The notes: generated by a model not told the origin, from the sequence alone. A stretch of 64,000 bases of DNA from Lathyrus oleraceus (GCF_024323335.1 NC_066584.1:429574319-429638318), one strand, 5' to 3'; positions 9,757-20,792 are shown, counted from the stretch's first letter. Program-made: numbers and translations.

Positions 9757-11214
9757 TGGCAAGTAACTGCATTCTTCTGATCTTCAAGGTTTTGAAAACT
9801 TGTTTGAGCACAAGGGTTGACATCAGTTCATCTCCAGCAGCGGTCAAGAGCACAATGGATATCAAGAGTTGGTAGAAGGATTAAGGATCATTTGTATTCA
9901 ATGTAACCCTTTTCCATGTAAATTACCATTTTCAACTTTGTAAAATCTATGGATTCTTGTCATTTACAGACTACCATCCTATTAAATAAAGTTGAGCCTT
10001 TGTCCAAATTGTTTCTACTCTTATTTTACTTCAGCCAGTAGTTTTAAATTTTATTATGATCATTTTGAAATTAAACTTTTAAATAAAAATCAATTTTCTT
10101 TAATATATAAAAGCAAGAACTTTTCCAAAACAAGTAAAAAGAATATCAACAGCATTTCGGTAAAAAGCAAGTCCTTAAGTGTGAAGCATCTGAGGTTCCC
10201 CAAGCAATTAACTCTTAGGGTATCCCTATATGTTTGTGTTGATTCAGTTCCTCGGCGGAGTGTTCGATCCCCAGTGGAGCTTCTTTCTTTATCCCCAGCT
10301 GAGTTGGTTGCGGCGTGTCCTTGTCTCCAATAGAGTTTCGGCCTTCCTTAGTGGAGTTCGTATTTCCTCAACAGGTGGATCGTCATCAGGAGATGTTTTG
10401 ATCTTCCCCAGTAGATCGATTTGGTGTCCCCACTAATCGTCGTATCTTTGCTCCCCAGTCATAGTTTCCTCCTGGTGCCTGAGCAGCTTTTTTGTTCTTC
10501 CCCAGTAGGGTTGTCTCCCATTTTATGGTGTTGACCTAAAATTCCCCACAGATTTGGATGTTCTATCCTTAGCAAATCTCCTCCGTCTTTCCCCAACCAA
10601 GGTTGAGCCTTTGGGATTTTGATCTCTCTGTTCTCCAGTAGTTTGTCTCCATGATTTATGGATTGGCCGAGGATTGCATCGGTGGTTCAATTTCTTTGCG
10701 ACACCTTTTGTATTCTTTGTGATCGTCTTTGTCAGCATAATCATCATATACATATACATTCATATAATTTCATAATTGCATATTCACATATCTGATTAAA
10801 TTGTTGGTTTGAGACTCTCATTCCCCGTATGGCGGTACTTTATCCCCATACAAATCTGGTGTTTGTCCTCCTTCAACCATAGAGTGTCAGCCCCTTAAGC
10901 AGAAAGACTTTAACCTTTCTCTGTTTCCCCACTGAGTTTGTTTCCTCGTGGATGATTGTTATTTCAGTTTCCTCTCCAGTAAATTTTCTGGATGGAATTA
11001 CTCCCCTTGAGTTATGTCCTCAATGGGTTGAGGCTTGATTGACCGTTTTCTTTCTAACTCTTACCTAGATAGATATCTTGGTCCCCTAAGAATCTATTAC
11101 CCAGTAACTGGTAAAATCCTTCTTAGCTGGTAGTTTGTTACTTCTTGCCCATTACCCGGTAAAAGTACCCTTTTTCTCCTCAGCAGAATCCCTAGTGGAT
11201 CTATTCCTCGAAAA
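9757..11214 (+). other. E1 3' untranslated region, non-repetitive part
   Basis: No gene is supported here. The strand is T-rich with many short ccccag / ctcccc words at irregular spacing, which also characterise the E2 region 22300-24700, so it is homologous Ogre 3' UTR. A short conserved piece near 9760-10000 (GCAAGTAACTGCAT, then TCTATGGA.TCTTG) recurs in E2 at 21936-22145. I see no protein domain in any frame. Confidence 0.7.
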
Positions 11215-12115
11215 GTATATCCTTGATATGTTCATCCTAACCGGTGACTGATATCTTTTCTTCCCCGATGGAGTCTATCCTTGATATGTTCACTTTAACC
11301 AGTGACGAATATTCTCATCTTTGGTATTCTACCCAGTAAAAAGGTAGTTGTAATCCCTATTTTGTTCCTTGGAGAGTTAATCCTTGATATGTTCATCTTA
11401 ATCGATGACGGGTTCTCTTATCCTTGTTGGTTTTCTACCCATTAACCGGTAGTCGTAAATCCTACTTTTTTCTGTGCAGAGTCAATCCTTGATATGTTCA
11501 TTTTAAACGGTGATGGATTTTCTCTTCTTTGGTATTCTATCCAGTAACTGATAGATGTAATCCCTATTTTTGCTCCCCTTTTCAGAGTTTATCCTTGATA
11601 TGATCACTTTAACCGGTGACGGATTTTCTTTTTGATTGGTCTTCTACCCGGTAACCGGTAGTTATAAATCCTACTTTGTCCCCTCGCAGAGTTAATCCTT
11701 GATATGTTCATCTTAACCGATGATGGATTTTCTCTCCGACGGTTTTCTATCCAATTTACAATAGATGTAATTCCCCCCTTTTGTTTATTCAGTTGGTATA
11801 TCCTTGATATGTTCATCCTAACCGATGACGGGTATCCTCCTTAACATTCCCAGGCTAGTCTATCCTTGATATGTTCATCCTAACCGATGACGGATTTTCC
11901 TCCCTATCGAGTTTATCCTTGATATGTTCATCCTAACCGATGACGGATACTCTCACCCTTGGTCTTCTGCCCAGTAACTGGTAGTTGTAAATCCTATTTT
12001 TTGCAGTTTTTCCCCAGCAAGGCTATTCTTACCCAGTAACCGGTAATGAATACTCCCTCTTGGCTTCTCCTCAATGAATCATCCTTGATATGTTCATCTT
12101 AACCTATGACGGATG
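11215..12115 (+). repeat. Degenerate tandem array in E1 3' UTR (about 50-110 bp units)
   Basis: The phrase TCCTTGATATGTTCA followed by a variant of TAACCGATGACGG recurs about ten times (near 11220, 11278, 11384, 11488, 11591, 11697, 11808, 11863, 11917 and 12082). Spacings of about 105 bp and 55 bp suggest a unit and its half-length derivative. Between copies, CCAGTAACTGG / CCGGTAACCGG-type near-palindromes recur. Tandem repeats in the 3' UTR are a known Ogre feature and a source of satellite DNA. Confidence 0.85.
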
Positions 12116-12605
12116 TCCTCTCTGTCGGATCTTTATTATCTCCTTACCCAGTAACAGGTAGTAGATAATAGATTTCTACTCCTCCTGTGTTGAAGTTCTT
12201 TTTTCTCCTCATTTGAGTTGAGTGCGCATTTCCTTAGTGAAATCGTTGTTCCCCTGCATGAGTCGAATGCTTCAGTTTTTATCCTGATTTATTCGTATCC
12301 CCTGCAGATGTTATTTGTTTCCCCGGCTGATCCTTTCATTTTGTATGGAATTCCTCAAGTCCCTCAGTAGTTTTAAGTCGTAGCTTGGCCTACGCATAAG
12401 TCCCTTTTTATCCCCTAGAGTCTCTGTCTCCCCGGTGAGTTTTCCTTATGGAATGCATTGTGCTCCTATGGACTTTTGGTCTCTCTGACTTCTTTTCCTT
12501 TATGGAAATATCTCCCCACAGAACACTTTCTTTTGCATTCATATCAAATGCATCATGAGGTCTCTTAGGGACCAAAATTTGTTTCTCTATGTTGTTATTT
12601 AAGCC
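12116..12605 (+). other. E1 3' UTR distal part
   Basis: No gene. The last part (GCATCATGAGGTCTCTTAGG, then GACCAAAATTTG near 12550-12580) matches E2 at 26310-26345 almost exactly, showing that the sequence just before the PPT is constrained or recently shared. Confidence 0.65.
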
Positions 12606-12672
12606 CATTCTACTGATTCGATCCGAAGATTTTAACCTTCACCTCCTCAGTTAGAATGTCCTTAAATAGGGG
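12606..12672 (+). promoter_or_regulatory. E1 pre-PPT hairpin and polypurine tract, split by E2
   Basis: CATTCTACTGA (12606-12616) pairs with TCAG-T-TAGAATG (12647-12658), leaving one bulged base. The PPT follows as AAATAGGGG. A PPT is the RNase H-resistant primer for plus-strand synthesis and normally abuts the 3' LTR. Here the tract is cut after AGGGG (12668-12672) by E2; its last four bases CAGC and the LTR resume at 32897. The same hairpin and PPT occur intact in E2 (26367-26438). Confidence 0.8.
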
Positions 12673-15600
12673 TGTAAGACCCCAATTTTGGGCCCTAAGA
12701 TCCCTCATGGTCCATATCATTCATATCATGGCCTCAAGGATCATTGCATGCCCTAGCTTTCCTCCTAGTAGGTTGGTTGCCTTGTGGGTTGTTTCTTGAT
12801 CACCAAGCATACCTTGCATTTGTATATCTTTGCTTTCATATGTTTATTAACCAAAAAGTACAGAAATATTGTCAGTCTAACCTTGTTGCTTGCAGTTGAA
12901 GCAATCATCAGTAATTAGGTCAAAGATAGTCAACAGTCAGTCAAAGCAATGGATGGTGGCCATTCTTGCAGAATTTGGACACCATGATCAATAATCAAAA
13001 GTTCATACATCTTGGGACATCATTTGAAGTCAAGGTCTCAAGGAATTAGGGTTTGGATTTCATCAGAAGTGGTCCAGTCATCCAAAACCCTAGAAAAGTC
13101 AAACTTGGTCAACTGTGGATTTAATCAATGTTTTGATGGATAGAATTGATTTGAAGGAGCTCATTCATGCTTGTACAAGCCTCATCTATCATGCCAAACC
13201 TCATCATGGAAGAAAATCAAGTAAAATCAGAAATTTCCAGAAATAGAAAGTGGACCTGTAATTTTAACTGCCAAAAATGGAAACTTCTTGATCTTAAACT
13301 TACATCATGATACAAGCTTCAAATGAATTTTTGCCCAACATGAAAGTTGAAGATCTTGTTCTCCCATTTTCAAAAAGTCCAAGAACTCTCAAATCCCATG
13401 TGTGGTTGTCAAGATATGATCAAATCATTTTCACCAATTTTTGAACTTCAAAGAGCCATATCTCTCAAACCATAAGGCCAAATTTGGTGGGGTTTTTTCC
13501 TACAAACCACATTTTTCATCCCCTTTCCAAAAATATAAATTTCATTCATCAAAACCCTACCATTCAAAATGGCATTTTTGGACCTTTTTCATTTAAATTC
13601 AAAGTTTGACCAAACTTTGACTTTTTGATTCTTTGACTTTTTCTTGATTTGGCCAATTGGGAAATGTTCCATATATCATTTGTGATTTGCTCCAAGCTTA
13701 AAATCATAACCATACCACCATTTTACTACCATTTTGACACAAAGTGCATGATTTGGTATTTTTGCAAATGGGAGCATATAAGCAAAACAAGGACAGCAGT
13801 TCTGCAGCACACACAAAACAGCAAAAGCAAGGTCTGTATACAGCTGGTTTTAGGCCCATTCGACCACAAGCTTTACACCCTCCATTTCACTTGTGCACAT
13901 AATTAGCAATTGGCATTTTGATTCATAAAATTAAACTTGGATTAGCATGTGATAACGTGAGCTTAAACAGATGAATATAAGTGCATTTTTCTGCCATTGG
14001 CCAACCCTAGTTTTGCAGCCACCAACCAGAACACTCTCCTCTCTCTCAACTGCATTTTGGCTCGAGCAGCATTTTTACCAAAAACCCTCAAAGCACACAA
14101 GAAACCCTTGCTTCCTCCATCATCTAAACATCATTTGGGAGTGTTTTTGAGCATCATTTATCAACTGGAACCTTCCCTTTTGTTCTGCATCTTCAAGCAT
14201 ACAACAATGGCAGCTTGTGGTTTGGACACCTTCATGCTTTGCTGAGCTAGAAAAGCTTCATCATCCATCACTACAGAGCTTAAAGGCCAACTGTTTGAGT
14301 TCGAATCAACTAATACAACCCTGTTTCACATTGTCTTCAAAAACAAGTAAGCAATTCGACCTCAATCATTTGCCATGCCATGATGTATTTATGAAAGATC
14401 CTTTTGAGCTGGTTCTAACAAACTATAGCATGCTTAATTTGGTTGTGTTTTGGCAAAGAAATCTTGATTTTCATTTTTGTGTGCAAATACATTTTCTATC
14501 GATTTGTGTTGTTCATGATGATTTAATGAAAATGCACACCATATTCTTGTTGCTGGAGGTTTAATGATGATGTTAGCATGTTTGATTGTGTTTTCTGGGC
14601 ATTTGAAATTTTTGAGATGCATGATGATGAGTTTTTGCTGCTGCTGTTAAACACCACTCATGTCCAGAAATTCCCATGGATATACTTGTTTTGTTGTATG
14701 CTGTTTGTCTGTTTGCTGTGTGAACATCACCATGAATGCCTTGCTGTTTGTCTGTTGGTGTTGGAATGATTTGTTTTGAAGTTGGATAATGAACATGCCC
14801 TGCTGCCATGAAAACCTAACATATTTCCAGAAAAATCCAGCTTCATAGATGCATGTGTATTGGTTGCTGCTTTTGTTCTTGTTGCATGATAACATCATTT
14901 CTAATGCCCTGCTTTTGAATGGTGCTTTGTTTCGAATTTTGTTTATTAAAGATGATGGTGCTTGCTGCTATGCTGAGTATGCCCAGGAATTTTGCTTGAA
15001 TGCTGTATTGGTTTGTTGCTGTTTAGATGTACATGAGTATGGTTGCATCAATGTCTTTTTGTTTGTGTGCCTTTGCTGGGATTCATTTTTGATCGATTTC
15101 ATGAAGCTGAACATGAAGCCATGCTGTTGTTCTAAACCCTAAGGGTTTATGGTTGAAACCCAGAAAACTCGAATGCCATTGGCTGTTGTTGCCCAATTTA
15201 CTGTTTCATTGAGGGAGAGCCAATCAGGTTATTTCATTTGGCTGTGTGAAACGCGGGCGTTTTGATTAGTGAGCCCAGAATTACAAATTTGCCACGGTTG
15301 ACTTTGCTTTGACCACTATGCCATGCCTTTTGTTCATATTGCATCCAAATATCACTCAACTTCACAAATTCATTTCTCTTTCACATTTTTATCCAAAAAT
15401 CATGCAATTTTTTCCATCATGTTCATGAATGTGTCCTCTATTTTATTGTGAATTTTAATTAATTTTCCATTGGCTGGATTTTTAATGATAATTGATTTCC
15501 CAACATGTATGCCAAAATGATACCTTGTGCCATTCCTATTGTGAAATTGTCATGTTGTATCCATTGAGCTTGAAACTTTTTGTGGTGAAACTAGACACAT

Positions 15601-17269
15601 TGACCTTCATTTCCATATAAAGTTTGTGCATTTATCATTTGTGGATTGAGAGTTATGATTTTCTGAAGTTATGTGTTACATTTGGTGCTATATGAATGAC
15701 ATGCATTTTCACAAATTTTGTTCACATGCTTCCTTACATCCAAATGACCTCAAATTTTGCATGAATCATCTATCACATGTCTAGTTTGTGTATGAATTTT
15801 CTTGGAATTAATCTTACTGTTTTCCATTTTATTGTGAATTTTCTTCCATGCTTAGTCATTTGTTGACTTTTTGTGCTACACATTGCCAAATCTTTTGTGA
15901 AATTCTCATATCTTATTGTATGACCATGAAATTTCATATGTGATAACTAGACATCTTGCGCTTTGCATTGGTGTTAATCTCATTCATTTCTCTTCTGTTT
16001 TCAATTTGATATGATTTTTTGAAGTTGACCCATGCTTGTTGACTTTCACCATGCTTGCTTGAATTTGGTTTGACTTCATGATTTTACTTGACTGCCTTCC
16101 TCTCATCCAAATGCTATGAAATTTTACATGTCTACCATGCTAGATGTTAGGATTGAGTGTGATTTATTTCAAGATTTTTGAGATTGTTTGAGTTGACTTT
16201 TGAAAGAGGTCTTGCTGTTGACCTATTTGTGCTCTTTCTTGCCATGCTTTGCACTCTTTTGCATATGAAATGACAATGATGCATGATTTGATTATGAATC
16301 CAATTGAGATTGCTTATTTAAATGTTTGAACATGAATTGGGTTGACTTTCCTTTGCTGTTTGACTTTTTTCTTTCACCTTTGACCCTAGGCTAGTCCTAG
16401 TGGTCTTTTGAGCTTACAATTGAGCTATTGTTTCAGGTTAAGCACCAATGCCCCAAAGACCTTTCAAATTTGATTGAGTTAAAATTGTTTATCATGTGCT
16501 AACCTTTTGTTTTGTAGGTGTGACTCACATACTTGAGTCTTTGTGCCTTGCACAATTGGTCCCTCTGTGGTTGACTATTGGTTCATTTCCTTTTGATTTT
16601 GATTGTTGACTTGTTTACTAATGAGTTTGACTTTTTCAGGTACTTTAGTTGCTTAAGTTCTTTGAACTTGCTTGCTTTGCTATTTAGCAATTGCTTTTGA
16701 GGTATAATTACTTCTTCTTCATGTAGTCTGGAGACCCGGCCTGTTATTTGACCGGGCAAACTGTCTGAAGTCCTCCTTAAGAGGCAATGCCTGTGTGTGT
16801 TTAAAATTGTCCCAAGCAGGAAAAGTCCTTCAAGTAAGGCAATTGGTGGAAGGTAGGGATAAGCAATATATCCCCCACTATTCAGTGTGTCCTCTCTTTG
16901 CTCCCATTACATGGTTGAGGCATTGAGATAAAAACCCAAGATCTAATCGAGTCAATAATGTGGAGAGAGCTCCATCTTTCTGAGCTCCCATACTTTCTTA
17001 TATGCTCTCCCTGATCAGGGATAGAAGCAATGAGGCACACCCCTCATTCTCCTTTTCATCTGCTTCACCTTAGCCTCTCAATGGCAAGGTTAAGAGCGAC
17101 ATTTACCCATTACAGTGGACTTTCATAGTCAAACCCTCTTGTGTGAGCCCCCCTTGTTTGGCTATAGAGTGTGCTGTTTGATTCTCATTAACTGTTTGAA
17201 TGCTTCATATGCACTTGCTTGCTTGTATGTTATGCATTTATCATCATCAATTGCCATTAGTGCATGATC

Positions 17270-18110
17270 ATATCATTTGTCTGTGTGACTTTTATCATTG
17301 TTGTTTGCCCATTGAGGACAATTGTAAGTCCATTGCTTTGGCATTTGCTCCTATGATATGGAAGGATAGAGTGTAAGACCTCATTGGTCACTCATATCTT
17401 CTGTCTTATCTGTTTGTATGTGAGGACACAGTTATAAGTCCCTGTAAGTTGGCATCTGTTATCCTGTGATCATAATATGATCTGTTTGATGTTGTATGTG
17501 AGGTTGCAGTTATAAGTCCCTGTAAGTTGGCATCTGCTTTCCTGTGATCATAGGTTGTTTATCTGTTTGTGTGAGAGGTTGCAATTGTAAGTCCCTGCAA
17601 GTTGGCATTTGCTCTCCTATGATCACATGTTGTTTTGTTTGTTTGTATGTGAGGATACAACTGTAAGTCCCTGCAAGCTGGCATTTGTATTCCTAGGATC
17701 ATACTGTGGAGGTTAGAGTAAGCCCAGATAGATTGGCATCTGACCTCCATGTTTTGTTTTTGTTTGTTTATGTGAGGTTGCAACTGTAAGTCCCTGCTAG
17801 TTGGCATTTGCTTTCCTATGATCATATGTTGGATATTGGTATAAGTCCAGACAGATTGGCATCCGGTATCCAAGTTTCATTTTGTTTTAGGAGATTAGTG
17901 TAAGACCATTGAGTGGCATCTGATATCCTGTTCTGTTTTAGGAGACTGGTGTAAATCCATCTATTGGTATCCGGTATCCGCTTTTTATGTCTTTGCCTGT
18001 GGAGATTAGTGTAAGACCATTGAGTGGCCTCTGACATCCCGTTTTGTTTTAGGAGATTGGTATAAGACCATTGATTGGCATCCGATATCCGCTTTTCTTT
18101 TGCTTTGTTT
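17270..18110 (+). repeat. Minisatellite-like repeats inside E2 5' LTR
   Basis: Repeating sentences of the form TATGTGAGGTTGCA, TAAGTCCCTG.AAGTTGGCAT, CCTATGATCATA (units about 75-85 bp) change into shorter units GGAGATTGGTGTAAG, ATTGGCATCCGGTATCC (about 60 bp). The same array lies in the 3' LTR (31036-31876), in the E4 LTR (48410-48930) and reversed in the solo LTR (52745-53345), so it is ancestral to this LTR group. Confidence 0.8.
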
Positions 18111-18888
18111 GTTTATTATTATCCATTGCTATTCCAAAGGACACCCTTGAATCATCTGCTATATGATTTCAAGAAGTGAACCTTCTAAGAAGTTTTACAA
18201 TCCATCCCCATCCATTCATCATTCATTATGTCCTAAACCTTTTCACACTTTGACTTCAAACTTGACATAAGTATTGTGCAAACATCTTCATGTTTTCTAA
18301 CTAAAAACCTGGACCCAAGTCCTTGACTTTTTTCAAATTCCATTTCATAATACTTCTTTTGAATCAATCTTAATCATACTTTGACTTCATTTTCATAATC
18401 ACAATCAATTAACTTCACTCATTCACTTGTTTTGGCTTTGTCCATTGTTAATCTTTTCATGCATTAGCCATAGGTTTCAATTATCATTGTGGTTGATGTA
18501 AATCTTGCCTATCCTTAGTGAGTCGACAGTAAGACTTCCGTACTGAAAACAGGGCTAACCCCTCTAGTACGTCGAAGCTATCCTCGCATGGTGGATGTTG
18601 TTTTTGGTCGAGTGTTCTCCCATTGATAATGAAAAGCCTCAGTGCTTGTGTTTAAAACTGAATCCACCAACTTTTGGAAATCTTTTAGCCGAACTACGGC
18701 GTTTTGATCCTTACCTTTGATGGAAGGTACGTAGGCAGCGGGTTCATCCGTTCGAACACAAAAATAAATAAAACCCAATAACCCAATAATAAAATTTGTA
18801 CATTCTTTTCTCATCATCCCAATCATGTTTGCACAATACACATGTCATAACAAATAACAATTTAGCATAACAAGTGTGAAAAGGGCTC

Positions 18889-19060
18889 CCTAGGAGTACC
18901 TAGGACGTAGTGGGTGCCTAACACCTTCCCATTACGTAATTTACCCCTTACCCAGAATCTCTGATCTTTTTATTAGTTTTCTACGTGTAAAACTTCTTAG
19001 GCTTTTGTTCGCTTTTTAGCCAGTCCTTTGGATAAATAAAAGTGCGGTGGCGACTCGAAA
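18889..19060 (+). promoter_or_regulatory. Highly conserved block near LTR end (hairpin, polyA signal, PBS-like decamer)
   Basis: Contains CCTAGGAGTACCTAGG (18889-18904; stem CCTAGG/CCTAGG, loop AGTA), then GCCTAACACCTTCCCATTACG, an AATAAA hexamer and GTGGCGACTC near 19050, which equals the first ten bases of the PBS context. The block is recognisable in all Ogre-like LTRs here: 32655-32826, 37377-37555, 39478-39660 (reverse), 49697-49870 and 51805-51990 (reverse). The AATAAA suggests the 3' processing signal; the rest is unexplained. Confidence 0.75.
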
Positions 19061-19131
19061 TTTCAATGTATCTCTTAGCTTATGATTTAATCGATAGATC
19101 ATATAGCGACGAATACACCGCCACAGAAAAG

Positions 19132-19182
19132 TGGCGACTCTGCTGGGGAGATGTCACAGAAAAGTGGCGACTCTGCTGGGGA
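19132..19182 (+). promoter_or_regulatory. Tandemly duplicated primer binding site (E2)
   Basis: TGGCGACTCTGCTGGGGA occurs at 19132-19149 and again at 19165-19182, within a 33-bp direct repeat that begins ACAGAAAAG. The PBS is where the tRNA 3' end primes first-strand synthesis; the sequence complements a tRNA ending in GCCA, and Ogre elements are reported to use tRNA-Arg. E3 and E4 have only one copy. Confidence 0.9.
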
Positions 19183-20109
19183 ATATCTCACCAGAATCCT
19201 TGGTGGTATTGCCTACTTTTCACCCTTGTTGTGATATATGTTATTATTTGTTGTATGACATATTTTTGTACAATTTGGGATCACTGTATTGATTGTAATG
19301 TGTGAATTGCTTGATATACAATTGCTGGTTGCTTTGGTGATCTGTGAGATGAGTTCTGTACCCGAACTCGAGTGCTCTCTAGGATAGGAGAATGGCATAG
19401 TCTTGTTGACTGGTGTGGAGTATTCCTTAGCCAGTTGACTTGCGAGTCCATTCACTTGGTGGAGGTCATGTTGAACTAATAATGTCACACAAGTTATTTG
19501 TGGTTAGGCATTATTCTTTCAATCATGTTCCGCAGAAGCCAAGGACCTTAGTTTACCAAACCCATCTTGGCCTATTTTTAGGACCGTAGTGCGGAGGTCG
19601 TTCAGATGTCAGTTCTGATACGATTGTTACGCGATACTACACTCATAAGAGTTTCTCTTGAGAATATTCTTGGAATACGAGTATTCGTTCCTCCGATAAT
19701 ATTCGAAAGATGGAACGATGATTATGGGAACCTCTGGTAGAACATGTCTGGCAGGTTTAAACCCTAGTACACTCCCTTTGGGTGGTTCTTAACCGAGACT
19801 CCATGCTCGTGACTCTCAACAAACCCGTGATTCGTGGTTGAGTCGTTCAAACATTGTTAATATCAATGGATCCCGGATCAGGTGTAAAACCTAAAATCCA
19901 CCAAAGCGGCTGGTTGATATTAAGGATGTCCGAACCGGTTCATGTACCGTTAATATCAATGGAACTTGGGTGTCGATAAGGTGAAAACCTAAATCCACCA
20001 AAATGGATGATTGATATTAGGGATACATAGAGCTTTCCCACGACCTTTGTTTGGCGTGCTTTGCTTGATCCTTGAGTGTGATTGTTGCATTCATACATTC
20101 ACGCATTCA
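19183..20109 (+). other. E2 5' leader with two long hairpins
   Basis: Untranslated leader, homologous to 49961-50908 in E4 and 38500-39391 (reverse) in E3. Hairpin a: TTAATATCAA (19857-19866) with TTGATATTAA (19914-19923). Hairpin b: TAATATCAAT (19951-19960) with ATTGATATTA (20010-20019). Both enclose the phrase ...AAACCTAAA.TCCACCAAA. The leader should hold the packaging signal. No ORF of note. Confidence 0.75.
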
Positions 20110-20451
20110 TCCGCATTCATGTCATCAGAAAAAAGAAATTTTTCAAGGAACTCAAAGGAGTTTATTTGCAAAAATTCTCAAAACATGAAAAAACCGGGAA
20201 AATATTTTCACCTGATATATCTGATGAGATATTCTCATGTATGATCAAAATGCTTAAATATTTCAAAGTTTGCAAATAAAACCCTCGAGTTTCTTTGAAA
20301 TGAAAAACAAGCATATGCATAAACACTTCATGCATCATTTGCATAAACAGGTGTTTTATTTCGGTCTCCCGTCCTGTGGTCTGACCCTGCGATCTTCATT
20401 TATTTTGAAGACGCACTTTGCCGGTATTATACCAGAGCTATCTCTGCCGGA
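20110..20451 (+). pseudogene. E2 ORF1 remnant and unassigned sequence
   Basis: The first 170 bases match the start of the E4 ORF1 region at the DNA level (TTTTCAAGGAACT..A, GGAGTTTATTTGCAAAA), but the ORF1 body that follows in E4 is absent. Next comes 20280-20451, including CATATGCATAAACAC and ACTTCATGCATCATTTGCAT words, which I could not assign. Stop codons interrupt all frames, so no ORF1 product is expected. Confidence 0.6.
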
Positions 20452-20792
20452 TTGATGGATCATCCTGGGCAAGAGAGCTGTGAATTCAGAGGGAATTTGC
20501 CAGACCAAGTGCTTTTAATGGATTTATTCCTGTTGATGGATTTATTCCTGTTGATGGATTTATTCCTGGTTAACCATTCCCGGGCTGGCATTGGCTACTG
20601 TTCTGGGGCACTTAATGAGCAAGGTTTGTTCACAAGTGGAGGATTCATCCATGCTGATCAACCTGAAGAAGAGGAAGTTGCTGCCATCATTGAAGAAGAA
20701 GACGCAGAAGACTTGAACAATTTTGTTATTCCTGGTGGTGTCTGCCACAATTGGGTCGCTGTGGATGTTCCTACGGTCATTCATAAGTCAGC
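20452..20792 (+). pseudogene. E2 protease tail remnant
   Basis: The frame reads GIGYCSGALN, an acidic stretch EEEEVAAIIEEEDAEDL, and VIPGGVCHNW.AVDVPTVIHKS, which aligns with the C-terminal tail of the E1 protease exon (FIHGNE.., EDNEEED, VDIPVILHRS). The DTG active-site half is missing. Near its start the 18-bp unit coding MDLFLL is tandemly triplicated (20518-20571). The frame runs into a GT donor at 20793. Not a working enzyme. Confidence 0.8.

Larger units (their letters stand above)
4012..12672 (+). mobile_element. Ogre-like (Tat) Ty3/gypsy element E1, left part
   Basis: Plus-strand order is gag zinc knuckle, protease, intron, RT, RNase H, a second aRNH, integrase, long 3' untranslated region and polypurine tract. 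RT before integrase defines Ty3/gypsy; the second RNase H and the protease-RT intron define Tat/Ogre. The 5' LTR, leader, ORF1 and most of gag are missing, replaced by copia DNA at about 4011. At 12668-12672 (AGGGG) it is interrupted by E2. Its PPT remainder and 3' LTR resume at 32897. Multiple stops make it non-functional. Confidence 0.92.
12673..19125 (+). repeat. E2 5' LTR
   Basis: Begins TGTAAGACCCCAATTTTG and ends CCGCCACA directly before the PBS region. It carries transcription control, polyadenylation and the repeated ends used in strand transfer. Compared with the 3' LTR (offset 13766) I find five single-base differences (12935 A/G, 14311 T/C, 14864 T/C, 15788 G/A, 19122 C/T), all transitions, and no indel. 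A weak TATA-like AATATAAG lies at 13974-13981. Open frames within it carry no recognisable domain. Confidence 0.95.

Noticed and set aside
12668..12672. E1/E2 arrangement as tandem recombination rather than insertion
   Set aside because: AGGGG on both sides plus exact reconstruction of a complete PPT-LTR junction when E2 is removed favours simple insertion.
13649..15142. Series of 60-115-codon open frames in the E2 LTRs (also 27415-28908)
   Set aside because: Identical in both LTRs, on both strands and overlapping, with no domain or codon signature. They are chance openings in T-rich LTR sequence.
17559..18037. 104- and 71-codon minus-strand frames with repeated SYTNL-type words
   Set aside because: The repetition reflects the minisatellite DNA, not a protein repeat family.
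19132..19149. A tRNA gene fragment
   Set aside because: Only the 18 nt complementary to a tRNA 3' end are present beside an LTR, which is a primer binding site. No cloverleaf surrounds it.
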